In this document: one piece after another, positions 37,906 to 47,663 of the stretch
Layout: every line of letters begins with the position of its first letter
Numbering within the stretch: position 1 is the first letter of the stretch
Assembly (NCBI GenBank): GCA_945877575.1
Contig: CAMDUE010000003.1
Coordinates: 24,174-88,173 of the forward strand
Source of the DNA: Chitinophaga pinensis
GTDB lineage: Bacteria > Bacteroidota > Bacteroidia > NS11-12g > UBA955
Direction: 5' to 3'
DNA length: 64,000 bases
Translations under genes and position numbers: made by a program
Notes under the pieces: generated by a model
The model's database searches: none
The model's input: only the letters and a program-made list of their open reading frames with translations
Told to the model about the DNA's origin: nothing

Positions 37906-39777
37906 TTAAATATTAACCTTAAAACCTAAATAAACCCACCTCGGCATCATGGGAACCGTTTGAATTTCTCGATATTGAACATTTCCCAAATTATTAAAAT
38001 TCAAATAAATATCTGCATTTTTCAACTGATAGTTTATTCTAGCATCAACTATCTGATAGGCATCATTATTGATTCTCTCAATATGCCTTAAAGCCAAACT
38101 GGTGTTAAAATTCTTTGTCCATTGAACATTCAAACTTGAAACTATCTGCAACTTCACAAAATTCAACGCCAACTTCGAAAATTGATTAACCCCTTCATTC
38201 ATAATCCCACTCATGTAGGTGGCATTGGTATTCCAACTTATTTTTTGACCAATGGGAAGATTGATATTTGCTTCTAAACCGTTGATCATTTGAGTGCCTA
38301 GATTCTCAGGAAACCACGGCTGATTGATGCTATCTCTGAACCAATCAATCATTCGGTAAACATCTTTTCTAAACATACTCACCTGAAAACGGGAACCATA
38401 AATCTTACCTTTCAAACCAACCTCCACAGACTGGGCATTTTCAGACTTCAATAGCGGATTACCGCGGTTTCCTTTATCGGTGTAATACAAATCAGTGAAG
38501 GTAGGTAGTCGTTGTCCTACGCCCCAACATCCCCAAAAATCTAAAGATTTATTTAGAGAATAGCGTACATCCAAACCCGGAAAAAGGTCAAACTTATTGG
38601 TGGTTACACCACTCCCCCACATAGCGTAAATACCAGCAGTTGCATGAAATTTTGAACCTAACTTAGGCGAAAACTCTGCAAAACTGCCGGTAAACTGCCT
38701 CAAGTGATTCCCAAGATTATTGCTCTCAATTTGCTCCTGACGGTTTTCTACCCCAAAACTATAATCCATCCACTTCGATTTTCCCACCAAATTCAACTCC
38801 AACATATTCACAACATTGGTATGCTTGTTTTGATAAAGTTCTGGCTTGGGCTTATAATAAATGTAGTGATCAAAATTATTTCTATTGCTCAAAACCGCAT
38901 TTAAAGAGAGGTTTTGAGATAGTTTATAACCATATTTTGCCGAAAGCAATCTCGTTCTTACAAATTCCTTGGCAGAATGATCATTGGGTGCAGCATAAAA
39001 ATAACTGGCGCCGAAATCATTGTTAACCAACGATGCCATGACATTCACATAGTGCTTTTTGGATGCCCATGTGTATCCCAAAAAATTTCTAAAAAATTCA
39101 AATTCCGTATTGGGCCTATAGCCATTACCCATCATTCCTTCAGTAGAATACCAAAGGTTATGTTGCTTTTTGTGGATACTTATTCCAGCTCTATATCCCC
39201 AAGCCGAATAACGCACCGAATCATTTTGAGCAGGTGCTCCGGCCCAAGTTTCTTGGTTAGCGTGAATTCCATCAGGATGACTTATAGAACCTTCACTTTT
39301 CAAAACCACATTGATCACACCGCTTAACGCATTTAAACCATATCTGCGCGCCATGGGCCCCTTAATGACTTCTATTCTTTCGATTAAATCTAAAGGAATG
39401 GGAAGATTCAATTGATGATGACCGGTTTGTGGGTCACTCATTCTAACCCCATTTACCAAAACCAATATTTGATCTGAACCAGATCCGCGAATACCCAAAT
39501 CAGCCTGAATTCCTACAGGGCCTCTTTGCCTTAAATCAATGCCACTGACATAGGTTAAGACTTCATTCAAACTTTGAACTGGGTACTTTTTTCGGAAGGA
39601 CTTCATATCTATCACCTCCACATTCAAACCCGTTTGATTCAAGTTCTGAGTTAATCGATTGGAATGCAAATTCAGTTCATCCAATTTCAATAAATCGACT
39701 GAATTTATTGAATCCAACTGTGCGAAAACCAAAGAGTTCACACTCAATAAGAGCGCAGTTAAAAATATTTTTCGCAT
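37906..39777 (-). CDS. TonB-dependent outer-membrane receptor (BtuB-like)
   Basis: A 623-residue receptor: signal peptide (to about residue 19), a plug domain with SLNEVLTYVSGIDLRQRGPVG, IRGSGSDQILVLVNGVRMSDPQTGHH and IEVIKGPMARRYGLNALSGVINVV, then a 22-strand-type barrel ending VYLGFKVNI. Length and plug resemble vitamin B12 and siderophore receptors; the ligand cannot be read from the sequence. No N-terminal signalling or carboxypeptidase-like extension is present. It starts 6 bp after the metalloprotease gene, suggesting joint use of one substrate. Confidence 0.9.
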   Translation of the reverse strand: MRKIFLTALLLSVNSLVFAQLDSINSVDLLKLDELNLHSNRLTQNLNQTGLNVEVIDMKSFRKKYPVQSLNEVLTYVSGIDLRQRGPVGIQADLGIRGSGSDQILVLVNGVRMSDPQTGHHQLNLPIPLDLIERIEVIKGPMARRYGLNALSGVINVVLKSEGSISHPDGIHANQETWAGAPAQNDSVRYSAWGYRAGISIHKKQHNLWYSTEGMMGNGYRPNTEFEFFRNFLGYTWASKKHYVNVMASLVNNDFGASYFYAAPNDHSAKEFVRTRLLSAKYGYKLSQNLSLNAVLSNRNNFDHYIYYKPKPELYQNKHTNVVNMLELNLVGKSKWMDYSFGVENRQEQIESNNLGNHLRQFTGSFAEFSPKLGSKFHATAGIYAMWGSGVTTNKFDLFPGLDVRYSLNKSLDFWGCWGVGQRLPTFTDLYYTDKGNRGNPLLKSENAQSVEVGLKGKIYGSRFQVSMFRKDVYRMIDWFRDSINQPWFPENLGTQMINGLEANINLPIGQKISWNTNATYMSGIMNEGVNQFSKLALNFVKLQIVSSLNVQWTKNFNTSLALRHIERINNDAYQIVDARINYQLKNADIYLNFNNLGNVQYREIQTVPMMPRWVYLGFKVNI

Positions 39778-39783
39778 GTTCGT

Positions 39784-42363
39784 TTAATTGTCTAACCCAC
39801 GCTCAATCAAAAATTGCAAATAACCACGGTGGTTGTTTAATTCTTGATTTTCCCATGGATTTGATAGCGGACTAGCCGTTTTCATCATGACTTCTATGCG
39901 CTTAAGTTCTCTGTAAATAGATGAACTCGCCACAGCATCCAATCCATTATTGGACTTACCCATAAATTGAATCAATGCTTCAACATAATTTGTCTGTAAT
40001 TGACGACGATGTGTGTTTGGAAGAGACTTTATATCCGCATCAAAAACTGCTGAAGTTAAATCCTTTAGCATGTCAGACACGGTATAAGAATTCCCCAAGT
40101 ATTTAGCATCGGTCATTCGGTTTAACACAGTTGGGCTTAATAAGTGAGCCATCACCGAATTTTGAATGCCCTCAATCTGCTTGTGAATTTTTGGTTCTTC
40201 TGTGGACGCAAAGAAGTTAAAGCCTCGTCTTTGCTGCTGCAAATGCTGAGCAATTTCACCAGAAATTTCAAATGCGTTTGGTGCAAAAACGTATTTATTC
40301 AATGCCTCCATAGCAGCTTTCTGTTCTGCCAATGAATATGCCGTATATGGGGATTTTCCCTGAACTTGTCCAGGGGTAAATCGCTCAACTTTTACACCAC
40401 CAATGTACCGCGAAATAATTCCAGCATGAGTTCCGTAACCTCCCATCAATGTGTTCATCACCGAAACCATGGGCTGGTAACTTTGCTGACCGTTTCCGTA
40501 TTTCACCAATAATTTGGGCATCAATGAACGGATTAAATCCATCTTTTCCATACTGAACTTAACCGATTCCCCGCTCAAATCATTGATCATCACTCGCGGA
40601 TCTAGTCCTTTTCCAGGTGCACGCATGTCGTCAGCATCATTGCCAAAGGTCAAGTCAGGTTGAATACTTTTGGATAGAATATTTCTAATCCGAGCCTCTT
40701 CCTCTTCTGCATTGTCTACCGGAAGACTATACCCAAATTCAATGGCCCATAAATCATAAGGACCGGGTTCTATTTGACAATACTGAATCTTGTTTTTAAC
40801 TCCGTAAGATGGCAAATTAATTGCAGGATAATCCATTACAGAACCAATCAACCCTTGCTTATACGTAATTTCAGGATTGTTTAACTCTTCAACGGTTCTC
40901 ACCTGCGATGCCTTCATGTTGTGCATCAATCCCATCGTATGTCCCATCTCATGCAAAATCAAATAGTGAATCGATTCCTCAAGGAGTCTAGACATCTCAA
41001 TAGTGTCAGCTTCTTGGAGATTCATGATTCCTTGGGATGCTTGAAGTTGATGATGCAAGTAAAGTCCTGCATCACATCCATCATGCGATGAATGAATCTC
41101 AAATTCGTTCGCAGAGCCTTCTATTCCATAAATCTGTTGAGCACGAACTCTATTGGTTAGAAACACGTATTCCAACATGATGTCTGCCCCTAAAATCTCA
41201 CCAGTTCTTGGGTTAACGAATGAAGGACCGTATCCACCAAACGGCGGATTGGGTGACGATGTCCAACGCAACACATTGTATCTCACGTCACCAGCATCCC
41301 AGTCAGCATCATCGGGTTGCTCAAATACTTGAACGGCATTGATGAACCCGAGGGGTTCAAAAGCTTTGTTCCACTCCAGAGCTGCATGCTTGATGGTAGA
41401 TCGTAATTCTTTTGGCGTTGTATTTTCAATCCACCAAACGATGGGTTTTACGGGTTCACTTTTAATAGCATTAGGGTCTTTTTTTCTTAGATCCCATCTG
41501 TGAATCAAATCTCTGTAATTGGTAAATCCTTGCGATGTCATATCATTGACGTTCTCAGAGAAATAACCAATTCTATAGTCATCAAAACGAGGTTTAAAGT
41601 CATTGTTAGGCACTTCCATGAAACTGTGTTGGAGTAAAATAGAAACACTTCTTGGATCAGTTACCGCTTCAGTAGCTCCGCCTTTTGGCGACGCATTGTC
41701 GTAAACATACTTCACAACAATATCAAGATTGGCTGGGTAATTTTTGATTTTCTCGTATTGGGTTTTTCCTTTAGCCAATCTACCCAATTCAAAACCTCTA
41801 CCTGGTCTTCCGCCTTCAACAACTTGATGTAATTGCTCAGATAAAAACAATTCATCTGCCGAAATCAACAGGTTGCCTGCTTTATCCCTAGCTACAATTT
41901 TCTCATGGGCTAAAATAGCCTCCGAAATATTGGCGTTTGCACTTTTGGATACGTTATTTTTAGGGTCAAAATAGAACGAAGTATTTTGCTGAATAAATTC
42001 AACCGCTTCAAATTTTCTGACAACCTTAAATATCCTGCTCCCGCGATATGCACCTCGGTGATGTCCCGCTTCAAGTACACCATTCTCGGTATAAGTAAAA
42101 TGTATGTATTCTTTATTTAATTGTTCAGGAGAGATCTGCATAAACAGCTCACCCGATGTGGTATCTCTGTAAAGATTAAAAAGCCCAGCAATTGTATCGC
42201 AACCCTTTACCTTATTCTCAATGGTTTCAGTTTTCTTTGCTTTTGCCGGTTGTTCTTGAGCAGGTGGAGAGGCGGTTTTTTCTTTTTTCTTGCCCTTAAA
42301 TTGAGCCCAAGATGATGGAATCATTGCCGCGGTTGCAGCAACTAAGAATACGACTTTTCTCAT
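39784..42363 (-). CDS. Secreted zinc metalloprotease (DUF5117/DUF5118/DUF4953 type)
   Basis: An 859-residue exported protein with a signal peptide (VVFLVAATAAMIPSSWAQ). The extended metzincin-like zinc motif HEMGHTMGLMHN (HExxHxxGxxH, near residue 471) supplies three His ligands and the catalytic Glu. N-terminal and C-terminal regions (IAGLFNLYRDTTSGELFMQIS; PYDLWAIEFGYS) match the Bacteroidota metalloprotease family built of DUF5117, DUF5118 and DUF4953. No C-terminal T9SS sorting domain is seen, so it is probably periplasmic or anchored. It is followed by the TonB receptor at 6 bp. Confidence 0.88.
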   Translation of the reverse strand: MRKVVFLVAATAAMIPSSWAQFKGKKKEKTASPPAQEQPAKAKKTETIENKVKGCDTIAGLFNLYRDTTSGELFMQISPEQLNKEYIHFTYTENGVLEAGHHRGAYRGSRIFKVVRKFEAVEFIQQNTSFYFDPKNNVSKSANANISEAILAHEKIVARDKAGNLLISADELFLSEQLHQVVEGGRPGRGFELGRLAKGKTQYEKIKNYPANLDIVVKYVYDNASPKGGATEAVTDPRSVSILLQHSFMEVPNNDFKPRFDDYRIGYFSENVNDMTSQGFTNYRDLIHRWDLRKKDPNAIKSEPVKPIVWWIENTTPKELRSTIKHAALEWNKAFEPLGFINAVQVFEQPDDADWDAGDVRYNVLRWTSSPNPPFGGYGPSFVNPRTGEILGADIMLEYVFLTNRVRAQQIYGIEGSANEFEIHSSHDGCDAGLYLHHQLQASQGIMNLQEADTIEMSRLLEESIHYLILHEMGHTMGLMHNMKASQVRTVEELNNPEITYKQGLIGSVMDYPAINLPSYGVKNKIQYCQIEPGPYDLWAIEFGYSLPVDNAEEEEARIRNILSKSIQPDLTFGNDADDMRAPGKGLDPRVMINDLSGESVKFSMEKMDLIRSLMPKLLVKYGNGQQSYQPMVSVMNTLMGGYGTHAGIISRYIGGVKVERFTPGQVQGKSPYTAYSLAEQKAAMEALNKYVFAPNAFEISGEIAQHLQQQRRGFNFFASTEEPKIHKQIEGIQNSVMAHLLSPTVLNRMTDAKYLGNSYTVSDMLKDLTSAVFDADIKSLPNTHRRQLQTNYVEALIQFMGKSNNGLDAVASSSIYRELKRIEVMMKTASPLSNPWENQELNNHRGYLQFLIERGLDN

Positions 42364-42408
42364 GCAGGTGCAATGATAGTAATTTTAGACCGAAAGGCCT
42401 TATTTTGA

Positions 42409-44331
42409 CTATCTAGCCAATGAAATAGTGGTAGAAAACTGACCTTCGTTGGTGTTGGCCCTCAATACGTAGGTGCCATTGGGTAAATGAGTATCAACCA
42501 CAAAAGCATTCTCCGAAGAAGAAGAATTTAAATTTCCAAAGTATCTACCCGACAAATCGTAAATTTCTACACTTTCAATTTTTGCAGCAAAAACATCTAA
42601 CTGAACGATTGAACCATTCACCGGATTTGGATAGGCTTTAAATGATTTTTGAATGCTCTTGACTCTGCTGTTATTTCCTGCATCAAAAACCAACGCAAAA
42701 CGCTGATCGGCCTTACTTTCAGCAGACCCATCAACATCAAATTCGATGATGGTTTCACCTTCTCTATTCAACTGGTGCGTCTTGTTAGTAAATCTATCCA
42801 ACAAATAGGCATCCAATCCTAAGTCACCTGTAAATTCAGCTTTCACGGTGTAATTTAGATGTCTCAATTGTGAAATTCTAAGATCAACAACTTCTTCGTT
42901 TACAGGAATATTACGAGACTCGATGGAACAAAACTTTTCACTTACGAATACAGACAGATTTTCATCTTGGTTAATCGGTTTAATTGCGTCAAGAACCTCT
43001 AAGTTATTAGACATTGAAGGATCAAATTTCAGAATCAACGCATCACACATCTTACCGCCTGCTTTAAAACTGTCACGTTGAGACAATTCCATTTTCAATA
43101 CTGATTGCGGCGGAATAGTTAAGAAAACACCAGGATTGATGCTGGAAGTAGACTTATAGCTTTCAGCAAAGGTCAATGATGCAGAACCGTTTGAAGATGT
43201 TTTTACAAACGCCGACTGACCCGGTTGAAGAAACACCGTTTGATCAGATGTCCCTACATTGCTTGTACTAGTGCTTAAATCGAATGTCACATATCCCCCT
43301 CTCGTATTCACCTGAGGGTCCCAAACATAAAAATAAGCATTGGATACATTGGTTGCGTTATCCAAAACTGATTTCATATTCACTGGAGTAGGAAAAGGAT
43401 TTCCCACGAGGCTAAATCCATTTGCAATTTGACTCAAACTGCTGACGGTTGTATTTCCTTGTCCCAATGTACCCGAAGCTCTCAAAGTGGTAGCAGTTGG
43501 AGTCGGGGCACTGGTTGAAACATCAATGCTACGATCACCTCTTATCAATATTCTCAAAGGAGAACCAACTGTCAATACATTTGAATTGGTATTTGTTACT
43601 GCAGTCCAACTTCCATCGGTATTTGAACCAGAGGCATTGTTAAATGTAAACAGTGAAGGGTTATTGGTAGCGGTATTGTCAAAACCATTGGTTGAACCAC
43701 TATTACCTGTTATATGTGTACCAACAGATGCGTTGCTTGAACCACCTTCTTGCCAATTTGCGTATATCGATGTTGAAGTGGTAACACTAGGAGACAAAAT
43801 TCTAAACGCTCTACGCGCAGGGATGTAACGTTCTACAGTCACACTATTTGAGATATATGAACCTGAAGAAGAACCCGCTGCAACAACAGCATTACCGTTC
43901 GCATCCGATTTAAGTGTCAAATAACCCGCCGAGTTTAGTGTTCCTCCATTGCTAACGGTCAATGTCCCATAATTTGAACCGCCTTGAATGTTTAGTGCAC
44001 TTGTTAACGTCACAGATGCCGAAGAACCAATATTTACGTTTTTCACTGTGGCATTGTTTGCCGACACCGATTGCCCCGAACCCGTAAAGGTCAAAGTTCC
44101 TGATGTAGCTGTTAATGTTCCAGAATTAGTAAAATTTCCTGCGCTTTGATACTCGCCCGCTACATTCAGTGTGCCACCCGATACAATTGTAGTAACACCA
44201 TTGGTCGAGGCTACTGTAGTTCCTGAGGATATAAACACAGTCTCACCTGAAGAGACATAGAGAGCTTGTGCAAACGATGTCTGAAAAAAAGAGGCAAGCA
44301 AAACGACAACAACAAGTTTTAAAGCATTCAT
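42409..44331 (-). CDS. T9SS type A cargo protein, Ser/Thr/Gly-rich
   Basis: A 640-residue surface or secreted protein. A signal peptide (LVVVVLLASFFQTSFAQ) precedes a low-complexity region of Gly/Ser/Thr/Asn repeats (about 25-150: VSSGETVFISSGTTV and similar) that looks like a short beta-helix or autotransporter-type repeat. A middle domain contains VERYIPARRAFRILSPSV. The last 75 residues form a T9SS type A sorting domain (KAYPNPVNGSIVQLDVF, VEIYDLSGRYFG, LPNGTYVLRANTNEG), so export across the outer membrane by T9SS and C-terminal processing are expected. Function is otherwise unknown. Confidence 0.88.
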   Translation of the reverse strand: MNALKLVVVVLLASFFQTSFAQALYVSSGETVFISSGTTVASTNGVTTIVSGGTLNVAGEYQSAGNFTNSGTLTATSGTLTFTGSGQSVSANNATVKNVNIGSSASVTLTSALNIQGGSNYGTLTVSNGGTLNSAGYLTLKSDANGNAVVAAGSSSGSYISNSVTVERYIPARRAFRILSPSVTTSTSIYANWQEGGSSNASVGTHITGNSGSTNGFDNTATNNPSLFTFNNASGSNTDGSWTAVTNTNSNVLTVGSPLRILIRGDRSIDVSTSAPTPTATTLRASGTLGQGNTTVSSLSQIANGFSLVGNPFPTPVNMKSVLDNATNVSNAYFYVWDPQVNTRGGYVTFDLSTSTSNVGTSDQTVFLQPGQSAFVKTSSNGSASLTFAESYKSTSSINPGVFLTIPPQSVLKMELSQRDSFKAGGKMCDALILKFDPSMSNNLEVLDAIKPINQDENLSVFVSEKFCSIESRNIPVNEEVVDLRISQLRHLNYTVKAEFTGDLGLDAYLLDRFTNKTHQLNREGETIIEFDVDGSAESKADQRFALVFDAGNNSRVKSIQKSFKAYPNPVNGSIVQLDVFAAKIESVEIYDLSGRYFGNLNSSSSENAFVVDTHLPNGTYVLRANTNEGQFSTTISLAR

Positions 44332-44360
44332 TTTCTTTGTCTAAGATTGAATTAACGATG

Positions 44361-44392
44361 CGAAAATAGGGATTATTTTCATCTAAATCAAA
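44361..44392 (-). promoter_or_regulatory. Promoter of the T9SS type A cargo gene
   Basis: On the minus strand TTTG (44392-44389), a 20-bp spacer and TATTTTCG (44368-44361, one mismatch to TAnnTTTG) give a start site about 23 nt before the ATG. Confidence 0.55.
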
Positions 44393-44438
44393 GTAAAGTA
44401 GTGGAATTTGCGAAAATTGCAAAAAACTCCATCATCTG

Positions 44439-44468
44439 TTGTACATATTCTTATTTTTATTATCTTTG
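44439..44468 (+). promoter_or_regulatory. Promoter of tRNA-Arg
   Basis: TTG at 44439-44441, a 19-bp spacer and TATCTTTG at 44461-44468 match the Bacteroidota promoter consensus. The tRNA begins 46 nt downstream, so a short leader must be removed. Confidence 0.7.
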
Positions 44469-44514
44469 CACTCCCGTTTGAGGTTGTGCCTAACCCTTAC
44501 AAACTCGAACAACT

Positions 44515-44588
44515 GCATGCGTAGCTCAATTGGATAGAGCATCTGACTACGGATCAGAAGGTTTGGGGTTCGAATCCCTACGCGTGCA
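44515..44588 (+). tRNA. tRNA-Arg (anticodon ACG)
   Basis: The 74-base cloverleaf is complete. The acceptor stem GCATGCG / CGCGTGC has one G-U pair and discriminator A. The anticodon stem TCTGA / TCAGA encloses loop CTACGGA with anticodon ACG. The T-arm contains GGTTCGAATCC. The CCA end is not encoded (CCT follows), so it is added enzymatically. A34 is expected to be edited to inosine to read CGN codons. Confidence 0.96.
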
Positions 44589-44593
44589 CCTCC

Positions 44594-44623
44594 AAAAGCC
44601 ACTTCTAAAGGTGGCTTTTTTTA
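44594..44623 (+). terminator. Terminator after tRNA-Arg
   Basis: AAAGCCAC / GTGGCTTT form an 8-bp stem with an 8-base loop, followed by a run of T, six bases after the tRNA. The A-tract on the other side may let it also stop the convergent DUF2071 transcript. Confidence 0.8.
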
Positions 44624-44657
44624 TGCTCCTCTTTACAAAGTTCGCAATTCTTGATTT

Positions 44658-45380
44658 TCATAATTCAACCCTCTTGCGCTTCCAATCTACGCTGATATCT
44701 GAACCTTCGGCAATGATAACCGATTCCGGAGTTTGATGGCTCAATGCACCAAAGTCCGGTCCATACATCTGTGCAAAATCACATTGCACTGATGAATTGT
44801 TCACATTATTGACCCTCCACCTGGGGTGATTGATTCTGTATTCTTGGGATTCAGAGTCTGAAATTTTTGTGTAGCCGTAATAATGCTCAAAAATAAATTC
44901 CTCCAAACTGCCCTGAAGCATTTCACGTGATTCTATACTAGCCTCAACGCTGATATTATTCCAGACATCATTTATCTTCCAATCATATTTTATGGATTTA
45001 ATTTCAGCCCCCAAATTAATTCGGTGTCTGGTTGGAATGGCAATGTAATGTTCCTTATAAAGTTTATTTGCGAGCCATGCAACAGGTTTATAAGGCACAG
45101 TCTCATTAATAAATACCACACCCCTGCGGTATGTATCACCTACTTTCCGTTTGACATAAAACCTCAAATTCACTTCCTCAAAGGTGCCCATCAAAGGAAT
45201 GGGGATGTTGAAAATACGACTCCGTTTGAACATAAAACCCACCAAACTAACATAAGTCTTGTCATTGCAATAATCCAACTCTAAACCAGTAGGTAAATAG
45301 GGCATTAGAATTAATGGGTCAATGCTGTAATTAGCCATAATAAGATTTTCCCAACGCGCCCTCAAAAAAGTAATTGCCAT
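44658..45380 (-). CDS. DUF2071 (YqjF-like) protein
   Basis: A 240-residue soluble protein of the DUF2071 family: WENLIMANYSIDPLILMPYLP, LVGFMFKRSRIFNIPIP, FEEVNLRFYVKR and GVVFINETVPYKPVAWLANKLY are characteristic. The family adopts an acetoacetate-decarboxylase-like fold and its biochemical role is unknown. The start is the ATG at 45380; an upstream in-frame TTG at 45395 is less likely. It is convergent with tRNA-Arg. Confidence 0.86.
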   Translation of the reverse strand: MAITFLRARWENLIMANYSIDPLILMPYLPTGLELDYCNDKTYVSLVGFMFKRSRIFNIPIPLMGTFEEVNLRFYVKRKVGDTYRRGVVFINETVPYKPVAWLANKLYKEHYIAIPTRHRINLGAEIKSIKYDWKINDVWNNISVEASIESREMLQGSLEEFIFEHYYGYTKISDSESQEYRINHPRWRVNNVNNSSVQCDFAQMYGPDFGALSHQTPESVIIAEGSDISVDWKRKRVEL

Positions 45381-45483
45381 AAACCTGAATAACAAACCAA
45401 TACTATGATAGATTTATAAATCTTGTAAAAATTGTGTATTACCGCCCTTGTTTATTCACAAGCATTTACATAATTTGCCCCCT

Positions 45484-45996
45484 ATGAAATTAAAGTTTTT
45501 GAGCATTGCCCTCTCAGCAATCACTTTGTTCTCTGCTTGTAATAGCTCAGATCAAGCCACTGAAATTACAGTATCAGATACTTTCACACTTGAAGGGCCT
45601 TTGTTTGAAGGATCTAATCCTGCGCAATTGGTTTACCCAGTAGACATTAAAACTCTGCTTGGTGACAAATACCACGAAGGTGTGAAAATCACCGATGCAA
45701 CCCTTGCTTCTGCTACCATCTCTGCCCTTGATTCCAATTCTCTGAGTGGAATTACATCCATGGTTTTGAGCGTCGCTTCCGATAACCCAGAATTAAAAAT
45801 GCTCGAATTGGGCGTTATTAACCCTATCAAAGAAGGCAGTACCAACGCCGCTTTAAATCCCTCAGTTGAAGCAAACGCCGGCAAATACTTCCAAGAAAAA
45901 CAATATTACATCATCTTGGATGTTGCACTTGCTCAAGATTTAGATGACAACTTAGCCCTCAAGGCGGATATTAAATTCAACTTAAAACACAACTAA
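45484..45996 (+). CDS. Putative lipoprotein of unknown function
   Basis: A 170-residue protein starting at the ATG at 45484 with a lipoprotein signal sequence and lipobox (ITLFSAC, Cys at residue 19), followed by NSSDQ, which suits outer-membrane or surface sorting. The remainder is a beta-rich domain without a recognised family (VYPVDIKTLLGDKYHEGVK; LALKADIKFNL). It is the first of three closely spaced envelope genes (8 and 3 bp gaps). A TTG-N20-TAATTTG sequence (one base shorter than consensus) precedes it. Confidence 0.75.
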   Translation: MKLKFLSIALSAITLFSACNSSDQATEITVSDTFTLEGPLFEGSNPAQLVYPVDIKTLLGDKYHEGVKITDATLASATISALDSNSLSGITSMVLSVASDNPELKMLELGVINPIKEGSTNAALNPSVEANAGKYFQEKQYYIILDVALAQDLDDNLALKADIKFNLKHN

Positions 45997-46004
45997 TTAA
46001 ACCC

Positions 46005-46469
46005 ATGAAAAAAATATTATTCATCGCATTTGCCGCTTTCTTCGGCACCATCCTTAGTTCTTTTGTCAATCAAGATGCCGCTGGAGACAGATTAATTGGC
46101 GTTTGGGAGCCTTCCAACGGACGTGCCCGTGTGAAGGTTGAAAAAATTGGAGCCAAATACTACGGTAAAATTGTTTGGTTAAAAGAAGCAGTTGACCCCG
46201 TGACTAAACAACCTAAAACTGATAAAAATAACCCTGACCCCAACCTTCAGAACGCACCTCTTAAAGGATATAGAATGTTGAAAGACTTCGTATATGCTGG
46301 TAAAGATGAATGGACCGAAGGAACCATTTATGACCCTTTAAATGGAAGTACTTACAGCTGTACCATCAAAATGACTGACAAAAACTCACTAGAAATCCGC
46401 GGATATATTGGAGTTTCGGCATTGGGTCGTACCGATATTTGGAAACGTTTAGAAGTCAAGAAAAAGTAA
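46005..46469 (+). CDS. DUF2147 exported protein
   Basis: A 154-residue protein with an N-terminal signal sequence (FIAFAAFFGTILSSF) and a single DUF2147 lipocalin-like beta domain: LIGVWEPSNGRARVKVEKIG, YYGKIVWLKE, LKDFVYAGKDEW, IYDPLNGSTYSC and LEIRGYIG. Family function is unknown; members are periplasmic. It is the middle gene of the lipoprotein-DUF2147-barrel operon. Confidence 0.9.
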   Translation: MKKILFIAFAAFFGTILSSFVNQDAAGDRLIGVWEPSNGRARVKVEKIGAKYYGKIVWLKEAVDPVTKQPKTDKNNPDPNLQNAPLKGYRMLKDFVYAGKDEWTEGTIYDPLNGSTYSCTIKMTDKNSLEIRGYIGVSALGRTDIWKRLEVKKK

Positions 46470-46472
46470 TCC

Positions 46473-47612
46473 ATGAAATTATTCAATCTTCACAAGCAAG
46501 CCGCAATCGCGGCTTGCTTTGCCTTTGCACTAACCAATTTGGCTAAGGCGCAAAGCGACACCACAAAATCCCCCGAAACAGAAACCACCGCCGAAGACGA
46601 AGACTTTTCAATGTATGATGAAGTAGGGTTTGCTGATAAAGGCGCAAAAAGGTATTGCTCGCCCAAAATTGAAGGCCTGAGCCCCGCAAAATTGATCAGC
46701 CTTGGCTTCGATTTTCAAGGACCTTACAAGCTTAACTTAGACGCTTTCAATAACAATATCAATGAAGGGTGGGCAGAAAACAACAAGCATACAATTACAA
46801 GTGGTGCTCGTTTTGCCTGCAATATCCCTGTCATTTCAAAAACCTCTGTGGTTTGGCAAATGGGGGCAAATTATTGGGAAAGTGGATACCAAATGATGAA
46901 ACAAGGCCCTCTTGCAGTTGGCTATGTGGAGAATCCCATGTTAAAATCGCTTTACACAAACGGTTTGAGAACCATGGGGATTAACACTACCCTATTCAAA
47001 CCTTTGAGTGATAAGAAATTTTTATTGTTCCAAGGGTCTGCAGATATGAGCGGTGACTACAATTGGAAGTTGATGCCCGCCAGGTACATGAAATACTCTG
47101 CGGCATTGATTTACGGTAAACGTCCATCGGAAAGAAAACAATGGGGAGTTGGACTTGCGCGCACATACCGCGCAGGCGAATTGAACTACATTCCCATCAT
47201 TTTCTTCAATCATACCGATGCCGCCAACAAATGGGGATCAGAAGTACTTTTTCCTGCACGCGCGCACGTGAGAAGAACCATCAATTCACGCAACATGCTT
47301 TTTGCAGGTTATGAATTGGAAGGACAATCTTACCGTTTATACCGAATGGAAAGCATCAGAAATCAAGACTTAGAAATTCGCCGCGCCGAGATACGTTTGA
47401 GAGCCGTTTACGAGTTCTCTTTGAAAGATTTCATTTGGATGTCAGTTCAAGCTGGATACCGAATCAATTACCGTTACGATGTTGATAGACTAACCAACGG
47501 GAAAGAGATTTACAGAGCTTTCGGATTGTTATCTGACGAGCCATACATCATGCAAAACACATTAACCAATCCATTTTACTTCAATGTAAGTGTGAATTTG
47601 GTTAGTCCTTAA
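46473..47612 (+). CDS. Outer-membrane beta-barrel protein (DUF6268-like)
   Basis: A 379-residue protein with a signal peptide (AAIAACFAFALTNLAKAQ), an acidic Thr/Glu linker (about 28-50) and then a barrel of amphipathic aromatic strands (LISLGFDFQGPYKLNL, WGVGLARTYRAGELN, FNVSVNLVSP at the end). It resembles DUF6268-type barrels of Bacteroidota, but I am not certain of the family. It ends the operon, with a strong hairpin 24 bp downstream. Confidence 0.7.
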   Translation: MKLFNLHKQAAIAACFAFALTNLAKAQSDTTKSPETETTAEDEDFSMYDEVGFADKGAKRYCSPKIEGLSPAKLISLGFDFQGPYKLNLDAFNNNINEGWAENNKHTITSGARFACNIPVISKTSVVWQMGANYWESGYQMMKQGPLAVGYVENPMLKSLYTNGLRTMGINTTLFKPLSDKKFLLFQGSADMSGDYNWKLMPARYMKYSAALIYGKRPSERKQWGVGLARTYRAGELNYIPIIFFNHTDAANKWGSEVLFPARAHVRRTINSRNMLFAGYELEGQSYRLYRMESIRNQDLEIRRAEIRLRAVYEFSLKDFIWMSVQAGYRINYRYDVDRLTNGKEIYRAFGLLSDEPYIMQNTLTNPFYFNVSVNLVSP

Positions 47613-47630
47613 TGTATAAAGAAATTCTAG

Positions 47631-47663
47631 AAAAAAGGCGATCCAAAATGGATCGCCTTTTTT
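47631..47663. terminator. Bidirectional terminator
   Basis: A perfect 8-bp stem GGCGATCC (47637-47644) / GGATCGCC (47650-47657), loop AAAAT, is flanked by six A and six T. It can stop both the barrel operon and the convergent TPR-HTH gene, whose stop codon overlaps the T tract. Confidence 0.9.

Noticed and set aside
42385..42408. Small hairpin between the T9SS cargo and the metalloprotease genes
   Set aside because: The stem has a mismatch and no T tract on the minus strand, so it is not supported as a terminator.
43850..44290. Gly/Ser/Thr repeat coding region considered as a non-coding repeat
   Set aside because: It is an in-frame low-complexity part of the T9SS type A cargo protein following its signal peptide.
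44461..44623. tRNA-Arg as an integration site with an adjacent mobile element
   Set aside because: No integrase, no repeated 3' tRNA end and no change in gene character were seen next to it; the tRNA has its own promoter and terminator.
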